A stretch of 64,000 nt of DNA, from NCBI RefSeq assembly GCF_028372415.1, contig NC_092874.1:333392651-333456650 (forward strand), in the 5' to 3' direction. The notes beneath the pieces were generated by a model. It saw only the letters and a program-made list of their open reading frames with translations, had not been told where the DNA came from and did not search any database. Position numbers and translations under genes: made by a program. Each line of letters begins with the position of its first letter. The first letter of the stretch is position 1. The DNA comes from Notamacropus eugenii. Lineage: Eukaryota > Chordata > Mammalia > Diprotodontia > Macropodidae. This document shows positions 1 through 9,560 of this stretch, one piece after another.

Positions 1-494
1 TTAAAAATGATGGGACTACCTGAAAGCCATGATCAAAAGAAGAGCTTAGACATCATCTTTCATGAAATTATCAAGGAAAACTGCCCTGAGATTCTAGAAC
101 CAGAGGGCAAAATAAATATTCAAGGAATCCACAGAACACCGCATGAAAGAGATCCAAAAAGAGAAACTCCTAGGAACATTGTGGCCAAATTCCAGAGTTC
201 CCAGGTCAAGGAGAAAATATTGCAAGCAGCTAGAAAGTATTCAAGTATTGTGGAAATACAATCAGGATAACACAAGATCTAGCAGCTTCTACATTAAGGG
301 ATCAAAGGGTGTGGAATATGATATTCCAGAAGTCAAAGGAACTAGGACTAAAACCAAGAATCACCTACCCAGCAAAATTGAGTATAATACTTCAGGGGAA
401 AAATTGGTCTTTCAATGAAATAGAGGATTTTCAAGCATTCTTGATGAAAAGACCAGAGCTGAAAAGAAAATTTGACTTTCAAACACAAGAATGA
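1..494 (+). pseudogene. HAL1/L1 ORF1 protein, C-terminal fragment, frameshifted
   Basis: The frame from 7 to 270 encodes the RRM region of an L1 ORF1-type RNA-binding protein (LPESHDQKKSLDIIFHEII and the TPRNIVAKFQ motif). A 4-bp deletion relative to the intact copy C, near 237, shifts the frame. The downstream frame, 309-494, resumes the C-terminal domain (RITYPAKLSII) and ends at the normal stop. In L1 families this protein trimerises, coats the transcript and acts as a nucleic acid chaperone. This copy is 5'-incomplete and cannot make the normal protein. Confidence 0.85.
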
Positions 495-1507
495 AGAGAA
501 CCATGAAAAGGTGAACAGCAAAGAGAAGTCATAAGGGACTTACTAAAGTTGAACTGTTTACAGTCCTACATGGAAAGACAATATTTGTAACTCTTGAAAC
601 ATTTCAGTATCTGGGTACTGGGTGGGATTACACACACACACATGCACACACGCACACATACATAGAGACAGAGTGCACAGAGTGAATTGAAGAGGATGGG
701 ATCATATCTTTAAAAAAAAATGAAATCAAGCAGTGAGAGAGAAATATATTGGGAGGAGAAAGGGAGAAATGGAATGGGGCAAATTATCTCTCATAAAAGA
801 GGCAAGCAAAAGACTCATTAGTGGAGGGATAAAGAGGAGAGGTGAGAGAAAAACATGAAGTCTACTCTCATCACATTCCACTAAAGGAAAGAATAAAATG
901 CACACTCATTTTGGTATGAAAACCTATCTTACAATACAGGAAAGTGGGCGATAAGGGGACAAGCAGGGTGGGGGGGATGATAGAAGGGAGGGAAGGGGAG
1001 GAGAGTACAATTCGAGGTTGACACTCATGGGGAGGGATAGGATCAAAAGAGAATAGAAGTAATGGGGGACAGGATAGGATGGAGGGAAATATAGTTAGTC
1101 CTATACAACACAACTATTATGGAAGTCATTTGCAAAACTACACAGATTTGGCCTATATTGAATTGCTTGCCTTCCAAAGGGAAGGGGTGGAGAGGGAGGG
1201 AGGTAAAGAAGTTGGAACTCAAAGTGTTAGGATCAACTGTTGAGTAATGTTCTTGCCACTAGGAAATAAGAAATACAGGTAAAGGGGTATAGAAAGCTAT
1301 CTGGCCCTACAGGACAAAAGAGAAGATGGAGACAAGGGCAGAGAGGGATGATAGAAGAGAGAGCAGATTGGTCACAGGGGCAATTAGAATGCTTGGTGTT
1401 GGGGGGGGGAGGGGATAAAAGGGGAGAAAATTTGTAACCCAAAATTTTGTGAAAATGAATGTTAAAAGTTAAATAAATAAATAAATTTAATTAAAAGAAA
1501 AAAAAAT
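1..1507 (+). mobile_element. HAL1 (half-L1) copy A, 3' part
   Basis: This is the 3' half of a LINE-1-derived element that enters from the left edge. It holds the C-terminal part of ORF1 (to the stop at 492-494) followed directly by a purine-rich 3' UTR and an A-rich tail with AAATAAATAAAT-like repeats near 1470-1507. There is no ORF2 between ORF1 and the 3' UTR. The same junction is present in the copies at 15344-17998 and 26312-29227, so the lack of ORF2 is a family trait. A short CA-rich microsatellite lies at about 631-660. The copy resembles the 26 kb copy closely. Confidence 0.85.
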
Positions 1508-1606
1508 TGCTCTCCAGAATGGTTGGATGAGTTCACAATCCCACCAACAATGAATTAGTGTTCCAATTTTCCCACATCTTCTCCAACATTTATCATCTTC
1601 CTTTCA
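1508..1606 (-). mobile_element. L1 ORF2 fragment (C-terminal zinc-knuckle region)
   Basis: On the minus strand this reads as the L1 ORF2 segment around the CWRxCGKIGTLIHCWWDC motif, ending in the IQPFWRA-like stretch. It is about 100 bp, truncated at both ends, and abuts the A-rich tail of HAL1 copy A. Confidence 0.75.
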
Positions 1607-1855
1607 GGTCCTTAACTTCTTTCTTTGTAAATCTCCTGCTAATTTTCTAGTTCTGAAAGGGGCACATGGAGAACAATTATACTTTTGCTGTTAATTTCTA
1701 CCTACGATTCATTTTTTCTTTATTTAGGAACTATATTATTTGGTTCATATATATATATTAAGTACTTATATCTTTTCAATATAAAATGCCTTTAAGCCTA
1801 ATGTAGTGATGGTGCTTATTTCTTTTAACCATATCTATTTTTACTGTTATGGAAG
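1607..1855. other. AT-rich unique DNA
   Basis: No coding or repeat signal is recognised here apart from a short (AT)n run near 1747-1760. Confidence 0.5.
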
Positions 1856-2098
1856 GAAGTTAGGTGGCACAGTGGATAAAGTGCTGGGCCTGGAATCAGG
1901 AAGATTCATCTTCCTGAGTCCAAATCTGGCCTCAGATACTTAGTAGCTAGCTGTGTGACCCTAGCACTTGACCCTGTTTATCTCAGTTTCCTCATCTGTA
2001 AGATGAGCTGGAGATGAAAATTACAAACCACTCCAGTATCTTTGCCAAGAAAATTCCCGATGGAGTCATGAAGAGTCCACCTGACTGACACTGAACTC
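1856..2098 (+). mobile_element. tRNA-derived CORE-SINE (MAR1/WSINE-like)
   Basis: It has a tRNA-like 5' part (AGGTGGCACAGTGGATAAAG, then a box-B-like GAGTCCAAATCTGGC). The CORE region follows (CTCAGTTTCCTCATCTGTAA) and then the usual 3' part ending in GACTGACACTGAA. Essentially full length. Confidence 0.9.
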
Positions 2099-2721
2099 AT
2101 GAATGCTACCCATGTTTCTTTCAATCATCTGAAGCACAATAAATTTTGCTCCACCTCCTCAATTTAAATCAGTGTGAATTCTTATTTCAAGTGTATTTCT
2201 TGTAAACAGCAACTTACTAGATTCCTTTTTCAAATCTATTCTGCTATCAAATCTTCATACTTTTTTCTCTCCCCCTCCCACCTCATGACCATTTGCAAAG
2301 AAGATGAAGGTAGATCAAGGAAAGAATCTGATCATACTCTAATATTGGATCATTACATTGTTCTGCTCCTAAAGCTGTGTCCCTCCTCTCTTCACCAAGA
2401 CCAAACCCTGATTTCTAGTTCTCATCCTTTCTGTCATTTTGACTCCCTCCTTTATATCTTTAGATCTACCCTCTGAATTTGTTTTGTTTTATTTCTGATT
2501 ATTCCCTCTTCATATATGCCCTGTTTCTTAAACCTTCCTCTTCATTTTCCCTGTCCCTACTTGTTTCTTTGTGAAGTTTTTATGTGTTTCTATGACAAAC
2601 TCTATGTGTTTATCAATACTGTATGGAATTCACATGGATAAAGATCATGAAACATGGATAAGGATCATGAAATGCCCTTTTTTCCTCCATGTTTATATAC
2701 TCATTGTTCTTATACATCCTA
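2099..2721. other. unique, pyrimidine-rich DNA
   Basis: No gene is recognised. A 100-codon chance ORF at 2174-2476 shows no domain or codon pattern that would support it. A short direct repeat (CATGGATAAAGATCATGAAA and a near copy) lies at about 2633-2672. Confidence 0.5.
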
Positions 2722-3028
2722 GAGGCAGCTAAGTATAGCAGACAGAGTGCTAGAGCTCATGTCAGGAAGATTTTGAATTCAATTCAGTCTCACACTGACT
2801 AGCTGTGTGATCCTGGGCAAGTCACTTAATCCCAATTGCCTCATCCTGGGTCATCTCCAGTCATCCTGATGAATATCTGGTCACTGGATTCAGATGGCTC
2901 TGGAGGAGAAGTGAGGCTGGTGACCTGCACAGTCTTCTCTCACCCAAAACAAAGTCAAGTGCAAGTCGTGTCATCATTTCTCTGATGGCATGGTCTTCTT
3001 TGGCAACAAAGGACGAACACACATACAT
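2722..3028 (+). mobile_element. RTE-tailed tRNA SINE (RTESINE-like), full length
   Basis: The 5' part is a tRNA-type SINE head (GGCAGCTAAGTATAGCAGAC). The body differs from the CORE-SINEs (CTGGATTCAGATGGCTCTGG), and the 3' tail (GGCATGGTCTTCTTTGGCAA, then AAAGGACGAAC) resembles the 3' end of the RTE-clade LINE at 20.75-20.8 kb. Related copies are at 40575-40710 (+) and 57297-57593 (-). Confidence 0.8.
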
Positions 3029-3322
3029 AGCAGGCACTTAAACCATGCCTCTTGACTGACTAAAATTACTTTGCAAATCTTAAAAGCACTATATAAATAC
3101 TAGCTATTATTTTTCTTACCCCAATTATGAGAAACAATAAGTTCCTCATCTTCTTCATTTCTTCCTTAGCATCTTCTTTCGTTTTGCTCTTTTTTCCTCT
3201 TTTAAAATGACTGAAAAAGAATAAAACCATACCCAGTCGCTGTGTTTGTATGTTTATTAACTCCATTTGTGACATATGAAGACAAAGGGAATTTAATAGG
3301 GACTCTAATTCCAACCTTAACT

Positions 3323-3535
3323 CTAGGTGGAGCAGTGGATAGAGTACCTGCCCTGGAGACAGGAGGACCTGAGTTCAAATCCTACTGGGCTAGTCACTTA
3401 ACCCTGTTTGTCTCAGTTTACTCATCTGCAAAATGAACTACAGAAGGAAATGGCAAACTACTTCAGCATCCTTGCCAAGAAAATCCCAAATGGGGTCACA
3501 AAGAGTTGGATCTGACTAATTCACTAAACAACAAC
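3323..3535 (+). mobile_element. CORE-SINE (MAR1/WSINE-like) with target-site duplication
   Basis: A slightly shortened tRNA head is followed by CORE and the 3' part ending in AACAACAAC. The 10-bp repeat CTAATTCCAA at 3305-3314 and 3545-3554 is probably the target-site duplication. Confidence 0.85.
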
Positions 3536-3690
3536 AAGAAATCCCTAATTCCAATTATAATCCAAATTCTGACTCTAACTCTACAATTCTGTCTCTTCTG
3601 GGATAGAAGACTTTCAAGTATTTCTGATAAAAGACTAAAGTTCTTCACTGGTTGGACCCTTCCTACAAGATCTTTCTGTTGAGACTGAGG

Positions 3691-4265
3691 TGTGCCAGGT
3701 CCTGCCTGAATGAATTCAACCCAAATCTTCTTTCAGCCACAGAAAAACAAAATTTATTAAAGATTCCTCATATTGGGTAGACTCTTAAGGAATCTAAGCA
3801 TTTACATCACTAATGCCAGTGAGTCAGATTGAACCTGAGCTTTTGTAATATTGATATAATCAATCAGGCTAGATAGAATCTGAGCACCTTCATGGAGGAA
3901 AGATAGATCTTATATACAGAAAGACTGAGGGAGGAATCCAGGGGTGGTCAAGTAGTCTGGGATGTCTGGAGGAAGGGGGCAGGGTCTAGAGAAGGTCTTG
4001 ATGGGAGTGATCAGTAGCCTGGGGCAACTAGAGGTCAAATCTAGGGAAGATCTTGATGGGAATGACCAATATCCTGGGGTGACTAGAGATTGAATCTAGG
4101 GAGGATCTTTGTGGGAGTAGTCAGTAGCCTGGAGAATGGAATTTTGATAGCATCAAGGGTGAGAAGTAGCTAGTAGTAGATTTGGGCGTAGGGATAATGA
4201 AAAGCTTATGACCTCAAGGGAACACCAGATCAAGTGAGGAAATCTAAGGAGATTTCAAGATGGAA
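3691..4265 (-). mobile_element. LTR-like block with internal tandem repeats
   Basis: The block starts with TG on the plus strand and contains TTTATT near 3757, which is an AATAAA polyadenylation signal if read on the minus strand. It has no coding content. Three tandem units of 55 bp (starts 3985, 4040, 4095; each begins TCTAG(A/G)GAAGG/ATCTT) lie inside. Structure and position of the poly(A) signal fit a minus-strand LTR, but the 5' boundary is not clear and no partner LTR is seen. Confidence 0.35.
3985..4135. repeat. 55-bp tandem repeat, about 2.7 units
   Basis: Units start at 3985, 4040 and 4095. Each carries a GATCTT(G)ATGGGA-like core and a CAGTAGCCTGGGG-like end. Units differ by several substitutions, so the array is old. 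Confidence 0.7.
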
Positions 4266-4334
4266 TTTTCCAGGGCCCTTTAGATAAATGGGATCCAAAC
4301 TCTTTTGGGTTAAGGGGCAAAGGTCTTGGTTTGG

Positions 4335-4660
4335 CTCATTTCCAGTCTTTTAATGTGTTATTGCCCTCCACGCATCCCTCACACAATGCTCTGTCTCCAG
4401 CCTCTTTGCCTTTGCCCTGGCTCTCTCCAATGCCTGAAACACTCATCCTCTTAACCTCGAATTCTCAAAATCCTTTGTGTCTCAGCTCAAGCAGGACCTT
4501 CTGCAGTACTTTTCTACCTCTTCCCTTTCCCCTCCATTAGACAATGAGCTCCTTGAGGGTAGGAACTGTCTTTGGCTTTCTTGGTGTCCCAATGCTTAGG
4601 ACATGACACATACTAGGCACTTCACAAAATGCATTTCAACTGACTGACCTCTAGATGCTG
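4335..4660 (+). mobile_element. L2-type LINE 3' end fragment
   Basis: It contains the L2 3'-end phrases CTTTGCCCTGGCTCTCTCCA, GAGCTCCTTGAGGGTAGGAA and a final ACTAGGCACTTC-type stretch. Non-coding and diverged. Confidence 0.65.
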
Positions 4661-4664
4661 GTCC

Positions 4665-4810
4665 CTTACCCTTTCATCAACACTACATCTTTCTTGTATA
4701 TAAAGATTTAAGTTGAGAATGTTAGCTCCTGCAGGGCAGGGAATGGGTTTGCTTGTTCATTGTATCCCGAACGCTTAGGCACCTAACTAGCAGTCAGCAA
4801 ATACCCTAAC
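4665..4810 (+). mobile_element. second L2-type 3' end fragment
   Basis: A short piece with AGCTCCTGCAGGGCAGGGAA followed by GTATCCCGAACGCTTAGGCA, the usual L2 3' wording in diverged form. Confidence 0.5.
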
Positions 4811-4894
4811 CACTTAATCATCCCTGATCCTTTGAGGGAGGAAGAGGAGAAAGCCTCCTAAGCTGTTCCCAAACCCCAAACTCTCGGATGCTAA

Positions 4895-5460
4895 GAAAGT
4901 ACCGTCAGTTTGACAAGAATGTATGAAGCACCTATTATGTGTCAGTGCTGGGGGACAGAAAGAAAAAAAGCAAAAATAGGCCTTACCTTCAAGGAACTTA
5001 TAATCTCATTGGAAAGACAAAATGCAAACAAGATATATACAGAATAAATTGGAGATGAACACAGAGGGAAGCCATCAAGGGTGACAAGAAGGCTGCTTAC
5101 AAGAAAGAGGGATTTGAAGGAAGTCAGGAGGTAGAGATGAGGAGGGAGAGAATTCCAGGCAAGAAGGACAGCTAGGAGAAACACATACCATAGGAAGATG
5201 GAACCTCATATTTGAGAAACAGGAAAAAGCCAATGTCACTGGATCCTAGAGTGGGGAGAGCAATAACATGGAAGAAAGTGAAGAGGGGGAGTGTTCCAGA
5301 CTAGGGGGACAATGGAGAAAAACTAGAGATGGAGTATCAGTCAATAAGTTCAGTATGGCTGGATTGCTTAGTGTGTGGAGGGGAATAATGTGTTTAAAAA
5401 TGTTTTTGGAAAAAGAAGGCACAGTAGGAAGGGGACAAGTTAAAAAGAATTTTAAATGTC
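4895..5460 (+). repeat. ancient mammalian interspersed repeat (AAGCACCTATTATGTGTCAG family)
   Basis: It opens with a 'cacctattatgtg' motif, then CTTCAAGGAACTTATAATCT and GAATTCCAGGCAAGAAGGAC. The same family recurs, always on the plus strand, at 14528-14760, 22795-23040, 30785-31160, 31640-31830, 43500-43735, 56765-56900 and 58340-59070. I do not assign a Repbase name. An open frame at 5268-5480 lies inside it and is not considered a gene. Confidence 0.6.
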
Positions 5461-5477
5461 AAACATCACCATCACGA

Positions 5478-5760
5478 TAATAGCTAACATTAAATAGTGC
5501 CTACTAAGTGCCAGGCACTTTGTGAAGAACTTTATAATTTCTATCTCATTCTATTCTCAAAACAACCCTGGAAGGGAACTGTTATTATTACCTCCATTTT
5601 ACAGATTAAGAAACTGGGGCAAAACAAATGTTAATTTGTTAACAAAAAGTTAATTGAATTGCCCAGAGTCACATAGTTGGTAAGTGTCTAAGGCCAGATT
5701 TGGATTCAGGTCTTCCTGAATCCAGAGCAGGGCACTCTATCCACTGCACCACCTATTTGA
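5478..5760 (-). mobile_element. MIR-family SINE
   Basis: In minus orientation it shows the tRNA-like head (box B region near 5690-5710), the CORE (TTTACAGATTAAGAAACTGG on plus) and the L2-like tail (TAGTGCCTACTAAGTGCCAG on plus). Confidence 0.8.
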
Positions 5761-5850
5761 CCCTAGAGTTAAAGACAGACAAAGTCTGACCACTATAATT
5801 CATGCATTCATCCATTCATTCGATAAACATTTACTGAATATCTACTATAT

Positions 5851-6097
5851 GAGCAGCTAGGTGGTGCAGTGGATGGAGTGCCAGGCCTGGAAAACTCAGG
5901 AAAACTTATCATCTTGAGTTCCAATCTGGCCACAAATACTTATTAGCTGTGTGACCCTGGACAACTCACTTAACCCTGTTTTTCTCAGTTTCCTCATCTG
6001 TAAAATGAGTTGGGGAAGGAAATGGAAAATCACTCCAGTGTCTTTGCCAAGAAAAGAGGGGTTACAGAGAGTTAGACCCAATTGAAAATGACTGAAC
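5851..6097 (+). mobile_element. CORE-SINE (MAR1/WSINE-like)
   Basis: Nearly full-length, starting GCAGCTAGGTGGTGCAGTGG and ending ATGACTGAAC, where the LTR at 6098 begins. The ERV therefore sits exactly at the 3' end of this SINE. Confidence 0.9.
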
Positions 6098-6482
6098 TGT
6101 TGGGGTCTCCTAGGCCATTTTTGGGGTCCCCTAAACCCTACCCAAGGCTCTTGTCCAGCAAGAGACCTTGATCTAGTGAGTAATGAATGAGACGGGAGAC
6201 AGGATGGTGATTAACTCCATTTATTTCAGCTAGCTCACACACTTTATAGCCTTGGTTACATAAGATAAGCATACATTGCAAGCCTATCACATAACTGATT
6301 TCCTTATATGGATAGCTTCTTCACTTTCTACCTGGAACTGCCACGTTGTCAACCAGGACGAGACCCTTCCTCCTAAGGCCATCTTGTTCCACCCCTACTG
6401 ACAAGCCCCTAGTTTACCTAGGCAGGCTCTCAGTGTGGTGTCCAGAGATTGGCAGGGGTCGGCTCTAACTTGTCCTGTTACA
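6098..6482 (-). mobile_element. ERV 3' LTR (385 bp, TG...CA)
   Basis: The plus strand begins TGTTGGGGTCTCC and ends CCTGTTACA, so on the minus strand the LTR runs TGTAACAGG...CCCAACA with TG/CA termini. Next to it on the minus-strand 5' side (6483-6495) is a polypurine tract, AAAAAGGGGGAGT. That is how a 3' LTR joins the internal part of a retrovirus. TTTATT at about 6219 gives a polyadenylation signal on the minus strand. No matching 5' LTR is in the window. Confidence 0.8.
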
Positions 6483-6495
6483 ACTCCCCCTTTTT
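6483..6495 (-). other. polypurine tract of the ERV
   Basis: On the minus strand, AAAAAGGGGGAGT lies immediately before the LTR. In retroviruses this primes plus-strand DNA synthesis and sets the 5' edge of the 3' LTR. Confidence 0.8.
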
Positions 6496-6850
6496 GTTTC
6501 AATGATGTGATCTCCAAGGTCGCAATCGGAGAACATCCAAGGCTTCATTAAGGACATGGAAAAAATAATCGAAAGATGAATGGCAAAAGTAAGAGTATCA
6601 AAATCAACACAATAGCTGCAGTTACAAGCACTCTAATAATATCAAAGGTGAAAATACCTGATTTTCTAAATAACGTAACTGACTTTACCCAACTTTTCCA
6701 ACATCTTTTAGTTTCAACAAAATTCAGATTACAAATTGCTTTCTCTAACACCATTTCTGGATTATAGAGTAAAATAAAAATCTTGATGGTTCTAACTTTT
6801 ACTCAAGAAAATTTCCTGTCTGTGTCCACTCCTTAAAAATGTTTTTGAAA
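6496..6850 (-). pseudogene. ERV env transmembrane-subunit C-terminal remnant
   Basis: A minus-strand open frame of 68 codons at 6548-6754 contains a hydrophobic stretch (VTAAIVLILILLLLPFIF) followed by a short basic or aromatic end. That is the expected layout of the membrane anchor and tail at the end of env, just upstream of the polypurine tract. Everything upstream (gag, pol, most of env) is missing, so this is a dead 3' fragment. A betaretrovirus-like (ERV2) class is suggested by the layout but not shown. Confidence 0.55.
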
Positions 6851-6869
6851 GAAAAAGTTGTGAAACTGC

Positions 6870-7600
6870 AAGTGGAAGTTTACTTTATTTTCAGTTTTCT
6901 ACAATCACTTCCATGTACCTTAGATTTTTCCTCCTCCCTCCCACTCCATCCCTGAGATGGCATGCAATCTTATATAGGTTCTACACATACATTCTTATTA
7001 AATACATTTTCACCTTAGTCATATTGCATAGAAGAATTAAAATTAATGGGAGATACCATGAAAACAAAACAAAACATAAGAGAAAATGGTCTACTTCATT
7101 CCGCCATCCATTTCCACAGTTCTTTCTCTGGATGTGGCCTCAAGAGTCCATTGGGAATTTTTTAGGTCCCTGCATTGCTGTGAAGGGCTAAGTATACCAG
7201 AAAAATTCCTCGCACACTGTGGTTGTTGCTGTGTTCAAAGTTCTCCTGGTTCTGCTCCTTTCACTCAGCATCAATCAGATCATATAAGTCTTTCCAAGCC
7301 TCTCTGAAGTCTTCCTGTTCATCATTTCTTATAGCACAATAGTATTCTATTACATTCATATACCACAACTTGTCCAGTCATTCCCCAGTTGATGGGTATC
7401 CCCTCCGTTTCCAGTTCTTGGCCACCACAAAGAGAGCTGCTATAAATATTTTTGTACATGTGGGGCCCTTTCCCATTTTTATGATCTCTTTGGGATACAG
7501 TCCTAGAAGTGATATTGCTGGGTCATAGGGTATGCACATGTTTGTAGCCCTTTGGGCATAGTTCCAAATTGCTCTCCAGAAGGGTTGGATCAGCTCACAT
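6870..7600 (-). mobile_element. 5'-truncated L1, minus strand
   Basis: On the minus strand it holds the last part of L1 ORF2 (about 7600 down to 7190; the PFDPAI, LGLYP-like, GPTCTKIF and MEYYCAIR regions are readable) and then the 3' UTR with TCCCTCCCACTCC-type tracts. It is about 730 bp and 5'-truncated. Related truncated copies lie at 22055-22730 (-), 32647-33795 (+), 45313-46720 (+) and 62862-63535 (+). Confidence 0.85.
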
Positions 7601-7604
7601 CAGC

Positions 7605-8085
7605 TCCACTTCTATCTTCTCCAGAAGACCTTTCCTGGTCTGCCCATCTTTCAGGAACTTCCCCTCTAAGATTTTGGTTGTTGTTCAATCCTGTCTGAAT
7701 CTCTGTGACCCTATTTGAGGTTTTCTTGGCAAAGATACTGGAGTGGTTTACCATTTCCTTCTGCAGCTCATTTTGCAGATGAGGAAACTGAGGTAAACAG
7801 GACTAAGTGACTTGCTGTGTGTCACATAGTAAATGCCTGAGGCCAGATTTGATCTCAGGTCCTCCGAACTTCAGGACCTGTACTCTATCCACTGTGCCCT
7901 TCTCTAAGATTACCTTTCATCTATTCTGTATATATCTTATATGTACCTAGCTAATTTACCTGTTGTGGTCCCCACCCTCATTAAAATGTGAGTTCCTTGA
8001 GATGACAGGGACCACATTTTTACCTTTCTTCATATCCCTTGCCTGGTACATAGTGGGCCTTTAGTAAATACTCATTGACTGACAT
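7605..8085 (+). mobile_element. L2-type 3' end, split by a SINE
   Basis: The L2 pieces 7605-7672 (AGAAGACCTTTCCTGGTCTG) and 7905-8085 (GTGAGTTCCTTGAGATGACA ... ACATAGTGGGCCTTTAGTAA) are one element interrupted by the SINE at 7676-7903. Confidence 0.65.
7676..7903 (-). mobile_element. CORE-SINE inserted in L2
   Basis: Minus-strand SINE. The repeat TCTAAGATT directly outside both ends (about 7664-7672 and 7904-7912) is the probable target-site duplication. Confidence 0.9.
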
Positions 8086-8327
8086 AAGTCCTTGGAAAAG
8101 CTAAATCACTCTACAAGAGTTAAATAGTAAAATGAGATCTCAGTGACGCAGGAGCTGTTCCAGGACAGCTGTGATGAAGGGCCCAATGATTAAGTGAGAG
8201 GGAGAGGACAGACAGCTGCTGCCAGGGGGTGGGAGTAAGTGAGAAAGGGGTAAGAGGAACAGAAAGATGGCAACTCTAAGCTGGCTGAACACCAAACAAA
8301 ATGAATATCCCAAAGGCCAGGAGCAGA

Positions 8328-8328
<1 letters not shown>

Positions 8329-8384
<56 letters not shown>
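8329..8384. repeat. (CA)n microsatellite, about 28 units
   Basis: A pure CA run. It is the longest uninterrupted dinucleotide repeat in the window and is likely polymorphic. Confidence 0.97.
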
Positions 8385-8385
<1 letters not shown>

Positions 8386-9116
8386 CTCTTACTGAATTAG
8401 CAATCTAATCCACCAGTGCAAGACCGGGAGAAGAGGACTCCCTTGCTAACATTCTGTCCCAGTCAGTCCAAGCCTCCCAATACATGAAATCTGACCATCA
8501 GGAACAATGTGTTTCACCACCAGAGCTGAAAAGGGAGTGGTTTAGTGCTGTCAGCATTTGGCTCCAGAATTGTTAAGTGCCTGAGGCTATGGGCTCTTCC
8601 CCTACTGACTCACTTTTTCCCCTGAGGAAGGAGAATGAGCTAAGAGCCCTTAAGGAACCAAAGTAAATGAAATCATCCAGAACCAGGGCCTCTCTGCTCC
8701 TAGGGGAATTGTGAGACAGGTCTGGACAGCCACAGGAAATCACTGAGGCAGAACAATTCGAGAGCAAGCCTGCCGGGAAAACTAGAGTGAGCTGGAGATA
8801 ATATCATGCCTGTCCTTTTCATTCTCCATTCCTGAGCAGGTAGAGCAGGAGATGGGACCCTGGACTGGTTTTAGACAAATCTTCTCATCTTTAAAACAAG
8901 AAGGCAGATTACAGTTCTTACACCCTAGGCTTCTGAGAGGTAATTAGCCACCATGCAAACTGGAACAAAAGGGGCTTTAGTCTCTTCCTCCAAAAGCCAG
9001 TGAAAGTGGCCACTGAATTAGTCTGCCTATAATCATTCTTTCCCCAACTCTCCTCTAGCCAGATGCTGGGTAAATGTGACCAGGTCACTCCTCAGATTAA
9101 AAAATGTTGGAGGTGG
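8385..9116. other. unique DNA
   Basis: No exon, RNA gene or repeat is recognised with confidence. Small ORFs here lack splice or start context. Confidence 0.4.
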
Positions 9117-9230
9117 GGCAGCTAGGTGGTACACTGGAGTCAAGAAGACCTGAGTTCAAATTCAGCCTGAGACACTAGTTGTATGACTGGGCAAGTCACT
9201 TAACCGCAATTGCCTCAGGAAAAAAAAAAT
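9117..9230 (+). mobile_element. poly(A)-tailed tRNA SINE
   Basis: GGGGCAGCTAGGTGGTACAC head, GAGTTCAAATTCAGCC box-B region, ending CAATTGCCTCAGG plus an A9 tail. It lacks the 3' half of the MAR1-type SINE, so it is a separate family, probably moved by L1. A minus-strand relative is at 54292-54433. Confidence 0.85.
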
Positions 9231-9234
9231 GTGT

Positions 9235-9560
9235 GGAGGCTTCCTCGTTACTCTAGGATAAAACACAAACTCTTCTTGTTTAGTATTTAAAACCCTTTAT
9301 AACTTCACTCTTGACTCTCTTTCCAGGCTGATTACATAATATGCCCTTTCACCCTTTTAAAATTCTGGTCAAGCTCGTCTCAGAAACCGTTCCTCCTCTG
9401 TGACATTCCATCTATGTCTGGGTTTTTTGCACAAACTGTCGCCCATGCCTGGAAGGCTCTCCCTCTTCATTTCTACGTGGTGGAATCCTTAACTCCCTTC
9501 AGGGTTCAACTCTAGTGCTTTCTTTAACACGAGCCTTTCCCAATAGTCCCAATCACTAAT
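9235..9560 (+). mobile_element. L2-type fragment
   Basis: Contains CACAAACTGTCGCCCATGCC and GGAAGGCTCTCCCTCTTCAT, diverged L2 3' wording that also occurs near 4390 and 39750. Confidence 0.5.

Noticed and set aside
8140..8379. 79-codon ORF beginning with a Cys/Val repeat
   Set aside because: The start is only the translated (CA)n microsatellite.
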